Position numbers and translations under genes: made by a program
Shown here: positions 16,934 through 24,944 of the stretch, piece by piece
How the letters are laid out: each line of letters begins with the position of its first letter
How positions within the stretch are numbered: the stretch's first letter is position 1
Origin: Wandonia sp964447015
GTDB taxonomy: Bacteria; Bacteroidota; Bacteroidia; Flavobacteriales_D; Crocinitomicaceae
DNA length: 57,481 bases
Assembly: GCA_964447015.1 (NCBI GenBank)
Contig: CAYUQU010000014.1
Location: forward strand, 1 to 57,481
Direction of reading: 5' to 3'
The notes under the pieces: model-generated
The model's database searches: none
What the model was told of the DNA's origin: nothing
Seen by the model: the letters and a program-made list of their open reading frames with translations, nothing else

Positions 16934-16941
16934 TATATTTG
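16934..16941 (+). promoter_or_regulatory. Putative -7 box of frr
   Basis: TATATTTG matches TAnnTTTG, 16 nt before the frr ATG and just after the pyrH stop, so frr can be expressed on its own. Confidence 0.5.
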
Positions 16942-16957
16942 TCTCCAAATTAGAATT

Positions 16958-17521
16958 ATGACGGAAGAAGTTCAAATGATAATGGATGAGTTCAAAAGTG
17001 CAAATGAGAAATCGTTGTCACACTTGAACAGTGAGTTAGAAAAAATTCGCGCAGGTAAAGCAACACCATCAATGCTAGATAGTGTAACAGTAGATTATTA
17101 CGGAGCACCCACGCCTCTTTCTCAAGTTGCAAACGTCAGTACACTTGACGCTAGAACTATAACTGTACAACCATGGGAACGAAATATTCTTGACGAAATT
17201 TCGCGTGGTATCATCAATTCTAATCTTGGTTTAGCACCTCAAAGCAATGGTGAGATGATTATCATTAACGTACCAGCTTTGACAGAAGAAAGAAGACGCG
17301 ATTTAGTGAAAAAAGCAAAAGCTGAAGGCGAAAATGGTAAAATTGCCATTCGAAACAACCGAAAAGACGCAATGGATATGTTGAAAGACTTAAAAAATGA
17401 CGGTCTTTCAGAAGATATTGTAAAAGTTGGTGAAGCAAAAATTCAAGATATCACTAATTCATTTGTTACTCGAATCGATGAATTAATTGATCTAAAAGAA
17501 ATTGACATTATGAAGGTGTAG
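16958..17521 (+). CDS. frr: Ribosome recycling factor
   Basis: The protein has 187 aa, the standard length. It splits post-termination ribosomes together with EF-G. Signature segments are LEKIRAGKATPSMLDSV, PLSQVANVSTLDARTITVQPW, and the RRRDLVKKAKAEGENGKIAIRNNRKDA helix region. It follows pyrH by 45 nt, completing the translation block, and is closed by a terminator facing the convergent tsaB. Confidence 0.97.
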   Translation: MTEEVQMIMDEFKSANEKSLSHLNSELEKIRAGKATPSMLDSVTVDYYGAPTPLSQVANVSTLDARTITVQPWERNILDEISRGIINSNLGLAPQSNGEMIIINVPALTEERRRDLVKKAKAEGENGKIAIRNNRKDAMDMLKDLKNDGLSEDIVKVGEAKIQDITNSFVTRIDELIDLKEIDIMKV

Positions 17522-17551
17522 TTGACTCTCTCCTTTTCATTTTATAATTCT

Positions 17552-17580
17552 AAGGATAGCTTTTAAGTTATCCTTTTTTT
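17552..17580 (+). terminator. Terminator of frr
   Basis: AAGGATA (17552-17558) pairs with TATCCTT (17569-17575), followed by a T run. The hairpin and T run overlap the last codons of the convergent tsaB gene. Confidence 0.75.
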
Positions 17581-18251
17581 ATTCCAGCAATAAAATCTTT
17601 TAAATAGAATGGCTCATAGTAAGCTGTATCCACAAAATTACTCTGACAGAAGAGCTCATACGCGCGACTTACTTGACCACGAGCATCGGCGATAAGGTTT
17701 GAAAAAATAAACTCTCCCCTATCTTGCCACAACTCCATGAGTTTGTGAGCACCGTCTCCTAAAAGGATAATTTTGTTTCCATTCTCAAATTCCGAGTAAC
17801 TCTCTTCATCTACTATATCGGCTGAAATTGGCTTAAGCTGTTCTAAATTCGAATTGTATATTGCACTAAAAACTTCCATTCTTCTTGCATCAATCATAGC
17901 ACAAAACATTCCTCTAAAATCAGGATGGTTAATTTTGCCCCATTGCGCAAGACATTCTAACGAGTCAATTGCAATTAAGGGTAAATTTAAAGCGTAGCAC
18001 AATCCCTTAGCAGTGGAAACACCTATTCTAAGCCCTGTATAACTTCCTGGTCCGCCTGAAACTGAAATAGCACTAAGTTTGTCGTACCCTACTTTGGAGC
18101 CCTTACAGACTTCCTCAATAAGCAAATTAAGCTTCTCGCTATGCACAAAGCCTTCAGCTTCGATATTCTTGTGCGCAATTAAATTACCATTCTCAGATAG
18201 CGCAACAGAACACATTTTAGTGCTGGTTTCAATGTGCAAGATTTTAGTCAT
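17568..18251 (-). CDS. tsaB: tRNA threonylcarbamoyladenosine biosynthesis protein TsaB
   Basis: The protein has 227 aa. It is an ASKHA-fold partner of TsaD and TsaE in making t6A at position 37 of ANN-reading tRNAs. The N-terminus ILHIETSTKMCSVALSENG is typical (HIETST), and the central SGGPGSYTGLRIGVSTAKGLCYAL motif (about 66-89) is the TsaB hallmark. CAMIDARRMEVF follows near residue 117. The length is normal. The gene is isolated, convergent with frr and downstream of an OmpA-family gene that ends 42 nt before its neighbour's start on the same strand. Confidence 0.95.
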   Translation of the reverse strand: MTKILHIETSTKMCSVALSENGNLIAHKNIEAEGFVHSEKLNLLIEEVCKGSKVGYDKLSAISVSGGPGSYTGLRIGVSTAKGLCYALNLPLIAIDSLECLAQWGKINHPDFRGMFCAMIDARRMEVFSAIYNSNLEQLKPISADIVDEESYSEFENGNKIILLGDGAHKLMELWQDRGEFIFSNLIADARGQVSRAYELFCQSNFVDTAYYEPFYLKDFIAGIKKG

Positions 18252-18293
18252 GCCGCAAAATTAATGAATAAAGGTAGACTCATTGGAGAGAAA

Positions 18294-19484
18294 CTATAAA
18301 ATTTTAATCTCCACCCTTCTGTTGGCTTGCTCTTCGAAATGATTCTTAGGCATCGGATAGATCATTTCAGTATTTCCTAGTCCCTTATATTCTAAACGGT
18401 ATTTATCTACACCTTTTTCGATTAGGTACTGATAAACCCTTTTAGCACGAGCCTCAGAAATTTTCTTCGCTGCCATTGAATTTTCACCTGTTTCATTAAC
18501 GTGACCTTGAATTTCAATCCGCACGTTTGGGTTTGTGAGGAGGAATTCAGCCAGTCTGTCCATGAGCTGAATAGCATTCCCTGTTGGATTAGAAGTCCCA
18601 ATTTCAAATTGAATTTCAGGTAAACCTAATTTCTTTCCTTCGCTAAGAGGTTCTAAGAGCACAACAATTTCATTGTCCACATCATCATTAACTTGGAATT
18701 CTTTAAAGAAAAAGAAATAACCTTTTGCATCACATTTCACTTCTATTTTTTTAGACTTCTCTACATCAAAAAACAAGTCAGACGCGCTATAATAATTGCT
18801 TATACTCTTCATTCCATTTATGTTCACAGATGCAACAAGTGGTAATCCTGATTCAGCATCACGCACTTTAATATGCAGCATATTTAGGAAGTCGTCCTCC
18901 CGCATATCAATCACTTTACTTTCAAGAATAGCGTCCTTTTCTTTTCTCGCATCAGATTCTTGCCAAATCTTCATGCTTACCTCCCTTAAGGATAAATTAT
19001 CCGTGCCCAAATAAATAAGAACTTCTTGTCCCTTCACCAATTTAACAGGATAGAGTCTATTACTTACATTTAATTCTTCTCCCTTTGTCAAACCAACTGC
19101 ACCTGGTTGTGTTTCTACTAATACACGTAATATCTCAGCTTTGCCACTAATCACATCTGATGACGCACTATTGCTGGATGTATTAAATACTGCACAAGTC
19201 AATTTGTTTTGTCCCCCATCAACCAAAAAATTAAACTCCCCATCAAAAGACGCTATGTAAGACAACCATACCGAATTTTTCTCCTGATGATTCTCAAAAA
19301 CACGGTATTTCCCCAGCACATTAAGATTGCCCTTTTTTGGAGATAATTTAAATTTAGAAGTCCCTTGATTTGCAATTAAAGTGGGAATTGTAAACTCTGA
19401 ATCTTGTGCAAAACTATGCTGCCCTAACATAACCATAAAAAGGTTTGTTAGTAAAATAGTAATTGACCAGATTCTGTTTTTCAT
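18294..19484 (-). CDS. OmpA-family envelope protein
   Basis: The protein has 396 aa with a signal peptide (cleavage near GQHSFAQD). Residues about 290-396 are an OmpA/MotB peptidoglycan-binding domain: VRIEIQGHVNETGENSMA, SEARAKRVYQYLIEKGV, RLEYKGLGNTE and NRRVEIKIL. The domain anchors the protein to the cell wall. The larger N-terminal part (about 30-280) has beta-rich segments that may be CarboxypepD-like, but I cannot assign it. It probably links the outer membrane or an exported complex to peptidoglycan. It is upstream of tsaB on the same strand. Confidence 0.85.
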   Translation of the reverse strand: MKNRIWSITILLTNLFMVMLGQHSFAQDSEFTIPTLIANQGTSKFKLSPKKGNLNVLGKYRVFENHQEKNSVWLSYIASFDGEFNFLVDGGQNKLTCAVFNTSSNSASSDVISGKAEILRVLVETQPGAVGLTKGEELNVSNRLYPVKLVKGQEVLIYLGTDNLSLREVSMKIWQESDARKEKDAILESKVIDMREDDFLNMLHIKVRDAESGLPLVASVNINGMKSISNYYSASDLFFDVEKSKKIEVKCDAKGYFFFFKEFQVNDDVDNEIVVLLEPLSEGKKLGLPEIQFEIGTSNPTGNAIQLMDRLAEFLLTNPNVRIEIQGHVNETGENSMAAKKISEARAKRVYQYLIEKGVDKYRLEYKGLGNTEMIYPMPKNHFEEQANRRVEIKIL

Positions 19485-19635
19485 CGTGTTAAAATTACAA
19501 ACTATTTACAGTTTATTTACCGTTCATATTTATTAATACTAATCATATCAATATTGATGCCTTTTCTAACACTCTCTAAATAAGTTTCATTCACCTTTCA
19601 AACCTTTTAGCTGCCTATTATTAATCGATTTTAGG

Positions 19636-19643
19636 TAATTTTG
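19636..19643 (+). promoter_or_regulatory. Putative -7 box of the truncated haemoglobin gene
   Basis: TAATTTTG matches TAnnTTTG and ends 4 nt before the ATG at 19648. Confidence 0.5.
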
Positions 19644-19647
19644 CTCT

Positions 19648-20022
19648 ATGACAGAAACACCAAAAACACTGTATGAACTAGTCGGAGATGATAATTTAAA
19701 AAAACTAGTCAATACATTTTACGACCTAGTGCAACAAAATGAAACGTTGGCTCCACTCTTCAAGGGTGATTTTGAAACAATCAGAGACAAGCAGTATTGT
19801 TTTTTAAGCCAATTTTTAGGTGGTCCTCTACGATACAACGAAAAATATGGGCACCCTAAAATGCGTTTGCGTCATTTACCCCACCCGATAGATCAAAATG
19901 CCAAAACTGAATGGTTGAAATGTATGAAACAAGCAATTTCTGATATTCAACTTAAACCAGAACTTGCAGAAGCTTTATACAACTGTTTTCCCCCAGTTGC
20001 AGAACATATGGTAAACAAATAA
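19648..20022 (+). CDS. Group II truncated haemoglobin
   Basis: The protein has 124 aa with the 2-on-2 globin pattern. LYELVGDDNLKKLVNTFYDLV is helix A-B. FLGGPLRYNEKYGHPKMRLRHLPHPI covers helices E-F, with His76 as the probable proximal heme ligand, and Trp89 is the G8 Trp typical of group II. Such proteins bind O2 or NO and are linked to nitrosative or oxygen stress and sometimes to oxygen delivery. It has its own -7 box and a terminator overlapping its stop codon, so it is monocistronic. Confidence 0.93.
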   Translation: MTETPKTLYELVGDDNLKKLVNTFYDLVQQNETLAPLFKGDFETIRDKQYCFLSQFLGGPLRYNEKYGHPKMRLRHLPHPIDQNAKTEWLKCMKQAISDIQLKPELAEALYNCFPPVAEHMVNK

Positions 20023-20046
20023 AAATGGGGAGAAATCCCCCCATTT
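20023..20046 (+). terminator. Terminator of the truncated haemoglobin gene
   Basis: AAATGGGG (20023-20030) pairs with CCCCATTT (20039-20046), starting one base after the stop codon. The following T run is short. Confidence 0.6.
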
Positions 20047-20133
20047 TATACCGATTAACAATAATTAAGGAGAACCACTCCCGTTTTGCTCAATAAGACG
20101 ATAGGAGAACAAAAAGGGTTGGAAAAAAATGAT

Positions 20134-20412
20134 TTAAAATGAAAGTGGTGAACTAAGTTTTCTTAAAGTGCGTACAAATTTTCTTTCATTATAGAACCAA
20201 ATCAATCGTCCAATAAGGAAAACCCCCAACACTAAAGCAACAATAAACTCAGATAAAAAATAAAGAAATTCTTGCTCTTCTGCTCTAAAAAACTGAGACA
20301 TCCCAAACAGAATAAGTCCAATCAATAAACCTACTGGAAAAATGAAACGCCATTTATTAACTCTCCTTGTTCTTTCCCAAAATAATACAAATCTATGGTT
20401 TCGTTTTTTCAT
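20134..20412 (-). CDS. Small two-TM membrane protein, unknown function
   Basis: The protein has 92 aa. It has a basic N-terminus (MKKRNHRFVLFWERTRRVNKW), a hydrophobic helix at about 22-38, a short acidic loop (RAEEQEF), a second helix at about 50-70, and a basic C-terminus. The positive-inside rule puts both ends in the cytoplasm. It belongs to no family I recognise. It stands alone between the haemoglobin terminator and the leucine-rich-repeat gene. Confidence 0.6.
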   Translation of the reverse strand: MKKRNHRFVLFWERTRRVNKWRFIFPVGLLIGLILFGMSQFFRAEEQEFLYFLSEFIVALVLGVFLIGRLIWFYNERKFVRTLRKLSSPLSF

Positions 20413-20530
20413 AGCCTTATAGTTTTATTCGATTAATGTACTAATTAGTGTATATAAATCCAAACTTTAAGAAAATATTTAACAAAAAATAAGAAGCCTA
20501 TATTGCCTAAAAAAGAGTAAACGTACCTCT

Positions 20531-21133
20531 TTAATGAAAACAATTGCATGGAGGGTCTAACTCAAACTTAACCTTCGGAAAACGACTACGCAAACTCTCT
20601 TGTCGTTCATAATTAATATTCACTCCTTGAAAGTCAATATACACAAGGAATTCGAGTTCTTCCATTGATTCAGGCAAATCAGTTACAGGAGTTTCCCAAA
20701 GATCAAGATACTTCAAATTAGTCATCATTCCCATTGCGTGAGGGAGATAAGTAAGCGGGTTTTTGTGCACAACCAACACTTCTAGGTTACTCAACTTGCA
20801 AATTGACAGAGGAAAAATATCTAACTTATTTTTGCTAATATCAAGAATTTTAAGATTTGTAAGCATGTTAATACCCGCTGGAAAATCTGTCAACTTCAAG
20901 CCTCTTAAAGAAAGAGATTCTAAATTTTTAAATAAAAAAATATCCTTCGGCAATTCGTTGTTTTCCAATTTGTGCTTTTCTAAATTCAAATGGAATACAC
21001 TATCAGGATTTAGCGCAAGAGCTTCTTCAAGCGTGAGCCAGTTCACACTTGGTTTAAACACTTTCTTATCCTGACTATAAAGTGTACAACTCAACAGACA
21101 CAGAATCCAACAAGTTACGAGCTGTAGTTTCAT
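20531..21133 (-). CDS. Secreted or lipid-anchored leucine-rich-repeat protein
   Basis: The protein has 200 aa. The N-terminus MKLQLVTCWILCLLSCTLYSQ is a signal peptide; LLSC could be a lipobox at Cys16. Residues about 50-175 carry about five bacterial LRR units (LENNELPKDIFLFKNLESLSL, LTDFPAGINMLTNLKILDIS, and so on), a curved binding scaffold for a protein partner. It ends ELDPPCNCFH. Its first 59 nt overlap the end of ribF in another frame, so the whole signal peptide is encoded inside ribF. Translation is probably coupled to ribF. The function is unknown. Confidence 0.8.
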   Translation of the reverse strand: MKLQLVTCWILCLLSCTLYSQDKKVFKPSVNWLTLEEALALNPDSVFHLNLEKHKLENNELPKDIFLFKNLESLSLRGLKLTDFPAGINMLTNLKILDISKNKLDIFPLSICKLSNLEVLVVHKNPLTYLPHAMGMMTNLKYLDLWETPVTDLPESMEELEFLVYIDFQGVNINYERQESLRSRFPKVKFELDPPCNCFH

Positions 21134-22037
21134 CTTTTTCCAATTGTTTAGTCAATTCTAATACTGAGTCAAAACGATGTTCATCACGAAGAAATTGTAT
21201 TACTTCTATTAAAATATTCTTTCCGTATAAATCTTCTTCAAAATCAAACAGGTGAACTTCAATTGTCTTTTCAGCTTTCTCCTCTTCAGCTACAGTCGGC
21301 CTAACGCCAATGTTCATCATCCCAAACTGGACAGAGTCGTTGATTTCACAACGCACAGCATAAACTCCATTTTTAGGAATAATTTTGAGCTCATCAGCGA
21401 TAAATACATTTGCTGTTGGGAAACCTATTGTTTTTCCCAATCCTTTGCCGTGAACAATTACACCATTCAACTGAAAAGGCTCTCCAAGATACGCATTTGC
21501 TGTTTCCACTTCTCCATTCTCCAATGCACGTCTTATCTTTGTTGAGCTTACATTTACCTCATCGATATCATGAGCAGGAATTTCATGAACAGAAAAACCA
21601 TAAACTGTCGAAAGTTCTTGTAGATGCTCAAGACTTCCCTCTCTATTTTTACCAAACTGATGATCATATCCTATAACAATGGTGTGAACCTGAATTTTGT
21701 TAACAAGATAATCTCTGATGAATTCTGTGGCAGGAGTTCGCGAAAATTCTTTACTAAAGGGGAAAACAATAATGTTTTCAATTTTTTGTCGCTTTAGTTT
21801 GGCCAACTTCTCGTCTTGAGTTTGAATTAGCTTCAGATTGTGATGTTCTGGAAACAAAACTGTTCTAGGATGAGGATGAAATGTAAAAAGAACTGTCTCC
21901 CCATTTAGTTCTCTTGCTTTCTGAACAATATTCTGTATTATTTTCTGGTGCCCAACATGAACCCCGTCAAACGTTCCAATAGTCAATACTGGATTTTGAA
22001 TTTGATATATTTCTTCGAGACCATTAAATACTTTCAC
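21075..22037 (-). CDS. ribF: Bifunctional riboflavin kinase / FAD synthetase
   Basis: The protein has 320 aa. It makes FMN from riboflavin and then FAD. The N-terminal adenylyltransferase domain shows the nucleotidyltransferase signature LTIGTFDGVHVGHQKII (about 18-34), GYDHQFGKNREGS, and SSTKIRRALENGEV. The C-terminal kinase domain begins near 185 with GKGLGKTIGFPTANV and contains NGVYAVRCE and GMMNIGVRPT. It is divergent from atpD. The end overlaps the LRR gene by 59 nt. Confidence 0.96.
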   Translation of the reverse strand: MKVFNGLEEIYQIQNPVLTIGTFDGVHVGHQKIIQNIVQKARELNGETVLFTFHPHPRTVLFPEHHNLKLIQTQDEKLAKLKRQKIENIIVFPFSKEFSRTPATEFIRDYLVNKIQVHTIVIGYDHQFGKNREGSLEHLQELSTVYGFSVHEIPAHDIDEVNVSSTKIRRALENGEVETANAYLGEPFQLNGVIVHGKGLGKTIGFPTANVFIADELKIIPKNGVYAVRCEINDSVQFGMMNIGVRPTVAEEEKAEKTIEVHLFDFEEDLYGKNILIEVIQFLRDEHRFDSVLELTKQLEKDETTARNLLDSVSVELYTL

Positions 22038-22169
22038 CTTCGTTCCTTTGTGAGGACAAAAGTAACAATTTTAAAAGGTCAAAACTTAAAATAGGTGAAA
22101 TCAAAAAAACATATGAACGAATTGTGGAAAAAGAATACATTATTTACCCCGTTTAAAGATTAAATTATA

Positions 22170-22177
22170 TATCTTTG
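22170..22177 (+). promoter_or_regulatory. Putative -7 box of atpD-atpC
   Basis: TATCTTTG matches the strong form of the Bacteroidota -7 box and leaves a leader of about 40 nt before the atpD ATG at 22222. Confidence 0.65.
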
Positions 22178-22221
22178 CGCCGAATTTTAGAATTATTATT
22201 TCAAATAAAACAGTCGTCATA

Positions 22222-23724
22222 ATGGCTATTATTAAAGGTAAAATTGCACAGGTTATCGGCCCTGTTATCGATGTAAGTTTCGAAAAGGGAGTTGAACTTC
22301 CAAACATCTACGATGCGTTAGAAGTACACAGACAAGATGGAACAAGAGTTGTATTAGAGGTTCAACAACACGTTGGCCAAGATACTATTCGTTCTATTTC
22401 GATGGACTCTACTGATGGATTTACAAGAGGTATGGAAGTTATTTCTACAGGAAATGCAATCAAAATGCCAATTGGTGATCAAATTAAAGGTCGTCTTTTC
22501 AATGTAGTGGGAGAAACTATCGATGGTATTTCTGATATGGATAATTCAAATGGATTACCAATTCACCGTGAAGCACCTCGTTTTGAAGATCTTTCAACAG
22601 CAACAGAAATCCTTTTCACAGGTATTAAAGTAATTGACTTAATTGAACCTTATGCAAAAGGTGGTAAAATTGGTCTTTTCGGAGGAGCTGGAGTTGGGAA
22701 AACTGTATTGATTCAAGAGTTAATTAACAATATTGCAAAAGGTCACGGTGGACTTTCGGTATTTGCCGGAGTTGGTGAACGTACTCGTGAGGGGAATGAC
22801 CTTTTGAGAGAGATGCTTGAGTCTGGCATTATCAAATATGGTGATGCATTTATGCACTCAATGGAAGAAGGTGGATGGGACTTGTCAAAAGTTGACCCTG
22901 AAGCATTGAAAGAATCAAAAGCAACTTTCGTATTTGGACAAATGAATGAGCCTCCTGGAGCACGTGCACGTGTAGCGCTTTCAGGGCTTACATTAGCTGA
23001 ATATTACCGTGATGGTGATGGCGAAGGTCAAGGGAAAGACATCCTTTTCTTCGTTGATAATATTTTCCGTTTTACACAAGCAGGTTCTGAAGTATCAGCA
23101 CTACTTGGACGTATGCCTTCTGCAGTAGGTTACCAACCTACTCTAGCAACAGAAATGGGTGCGATGCAAGAGCGTATTACGTCAACAAAGACAGGTTCGA
23201 TCACTTCGGTTCAAGCCGTTTATGTACCTGCGGATGACCTTACTGACCCTGCTCCAGCAACAACGTTTGCTCACTTGGATGCAACAACAGTATTGTCTCG
23301 TAAAATTGCTGAGCTAGGTATTTACCCAGCGGTAGATCCATTAGATTCTACTTCGCGAATTCTTACTGCTGAAATAGTAGGTGAAGAGCATTATTCATGT
23401 GCACAACGCGTAAAAGAAACACTTCAACGATATAAAGAACTTCAAGATATTATTGCTATTCTTGGTATGGATGAATTATCTGAAGAGGATAAATTAATCG
23501 TTCACCGCGCTCGTCGTGTGCAACGTTTCCTTTCACAACCTTTCCACGTAGCTGAACAGTTTACAGGGATCCCAGGGGTGTTAGTTGACATTGCTGAAAC
23601 TATCAAAGGTTTTAACATGATTCTTAACGGTGAATTGGATAGATATCCTGAAGCTGCATTTAACCTTAAAGGTGGAATTCAAGACGTGATTGAAGCGGGT
23701 GATAAAATGCTTGCTGAAGCTTAA
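22222..23724 (+). CDS. atpD: F1F0 ATP synthase subunit beta
   Basis: The protein has 500 aa, full length. It is the catalytic F1 subunit. Visible are the Walker A loop GGAGVGKT (about 154-161), GERTREGNDLL, the Walker B region ILFFVDNIFRFTQAGSEVSALLGRMPSAVGYQPTL, and the DELSEED motif near 415 (MDELSEEDKL). It is followed by atpC and lacks the remaining atp genes, which in many Bacteroidota lie at a separate locus. Confidence 0.98.
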   Translation: MAIIKGKIAQVIGPVIDVSFEKGVELPNIYDALEVHRQDGTRVVLEVQQHVGQDTIRSISMDSTDGFTRGMEVISTGNAIKMPIGDQIKGRLFNVVGETIDGISDMDNSNGLPIHREAPRFEDLSTATEILFTGIKVIDLIEPYAKGGKIGLFGGAGVGKTVLIQELINNIAKGHGGLSVFAGVGERTREGNDLLREMLESGIIKYGDAFMHSMEEGGWDLSKVDPEALKESKATFVFGQMNEPPGARARVALSGLTLAEYYRDGDGEGQGKDILFFVDNIFRFTQAGSEVSALLGRMPSAVGYQPTLATEMGAMQERITSTKTGSITSVQAVYVPADDLTDPAPATTFAHLDATTVLSRKIAELGIYPAVDPLDSTSRILTAEIVGEEHYSCAQRVKETLQRYKELQDIIAILGMDELSEEDKLIVHRARRVQRFLSQPFHVAEQFTGIPGVLVDIAETIKGFNMILNGELDRYPEAAFNLKGGIQDVIEAGDKMLAEA

Positions 23725-23770
23725 TTTATAAAAATTTATTCAACCGAAAGGTTGTTAAAACAATAGAGCA

Positions 23771-24061
23771 ATGATTTTAGAAATAATCACGCCTGAGTCT
23801 AATATTTTTAAAGGAGAAGTTGAAGCGGTTCAATTCCCTGGAAAAGATGGATTGTTTCAGGTTTTGAATAACCACGCACCAATCATCTCTGCACTTACTG
23901 AAGGTCAAATAAAAATTGACTTGGTTAATGCAATGGAGAAAATTGATTCGGCAAGTGGACGTATTGAAAAATCAAAATCAGGTGACAAGCAGATCTTTGT
24001 ACACATCAAAGGTGGTGTTGTAGAAATGCTCAACAATAAGATTATTGTGTTAGCTGAATAA
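23771..24061 (+). CDS. atpC: F1F0 ATP synthase subunit epsilon
   Basis: The protein has 96 aa, close to the short epsilon subunits of Bacteroidota, which lack the long C-terminal helical pair. The N-terminal beta-sandwich is clear: MILEIITPESNIFKGEVEAVQFPGKDGLFQVLNNHAPIISALTEGQI. It couples the central stalk to F1 rotation. It follows atpD by 46 nt and is closed by a strong terminator. Confidence 0.93.
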   Translation: MILEIITPESNIFKGEVEAVQFPGKDGLFQVLNNHAPIISALTEGQIKIDLVNAMEKIDSASGRIEKSKSGDKQIFVHIKGGVVEMLNNKIIVLAE

Positions 24062-24082
24062 AAGTTATTATATTTGTACTGA

Positions 24083-24116
24083 GAGGGGTTTGGTTCGCCA
24101 TATCCCTCTTTTTTTT
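24083..24116 (+). terminator. Terminator of atpD-atpC with TTCG tetraloop
   Basis: An 11-bp stem (24083-24093 with 24098-24108; one mismatch, one G-T pair) closes on a stable TTCG loop and is followed by eight T. Confidence 0.92.
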
Positions 24117-24199
24117 AACATGATTTATATAATATTCGTTGTGCGAGTGCGTTTAGTGTGTTAATTTCGCCAAGCCAAAATGAATCACCCAAAAGGGAA

Positions 24200-24940
24200 A
24201 TGAGTTTATTAAGTCAAATTAACGGAGGGAACATCCCCAATCACGTAGCCATCATCATGGATGGAAATGGGCGTTGGGCCAAACAACAAGGTCATGAACG
24301 TTTGTTCGGACATGCTGTTGGTGTTGAAGCTGTACGCGAAACTTTGCGTGCCGCTGCTGAGTTAGGAGTTAAGTACCTTACTCTATATGCTTTTTCAACA
24401 GAAAACTGGAATCGGCCTAAAGAAGAGGTTGATGGCTTGATGGATTTACTCGTTCGGACCATTTCAAATGAAGTGGATGCATTAAATGAAGATGGTGTCA
24501 GATTGATGAGCATCGGAAATGTGCAAGGTCTTCCTACAGATTGTCAAGAAGAATTGAGACGAGCAGAAAAAGCTACAAGTAAAAACAAAAAAGTTAATCT
24601 CGTTCTTGCGTTAAACTACAGCGCAAAATGGGAAATTACAAATGCAATAAAAGAAATTGCCACTTTGGTTGCTACGGGTAAGTTGCAAACTGAAGATATC
24701 AATGAACAAACTTTAGAGAAATATCTCTCTACCAAAGGAATTCCTGATCCAGAACTACTAATCCGGACAAGTGGCGAGCATAGAATCAGTAATTTCCTTC
24801 TTTGGCAAATTGCTTATTCTGAGTTTTATTTTTGCGATAAACTTTGGCCAGACTTCAAACAAGAAGACTTTTATCAGGCTATCAGAGATTATCAAAACCG
24901 TGAACGACGCTTCGGTATGGTGTCTGAACAATTAAAATGA
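24200..24940 (+). CDS. uppS: Undecaprenyl diphosphate synthase
   Basis: The protein has 246 aa. The cis-prenyltransferase makes the C55 lipid carrier for peptidoglycan and LPS. HVAIIMDGNGRWAKQQ carries the catalytic Asp, followed by GVKYLTLYAFSTENWNRP and the C-terminal LLIRTSGEHRISNFLLWQIAYSEFYF region. The ATG at 24200 (MSLLSQINGG) is chosen; an open frame extending 42 nt upstream has no conserved content. It overlaps nothing and stops 4 nt before bamA, beginning an envelope-building operon. Confidence 0.96.
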   Translation: MSLLSQINGGNIPNHVAIIMDGNGRWAKQQGHERLFGHAVGVEAVRETLRAAAELGVKYLTLYAFSTENWNRPKEEVDGLMDLLVRTISNEVDALNEDGVRLMSIGNVQGLPTDCQEELRRAEKATSKNKKVNLVLALNYSAKWEITNAIKEIATLVATGKLQTEDINEQTLEKYLSTKGIPDPELLIRTSGEHRISNFLLWQIAYSEFYFCDKLWPDFKQEDFYQAIRDYQNRERRFGMVSEQLK

Positions 24941-24944
24941 TTTA

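Noticed and set aside
24091..24104. GGTTCG, as in a tRNA T-loop
   Set aside because: It is part of the TTCG-loop terminator after atpC; no cloverleaf can be drawn around it.
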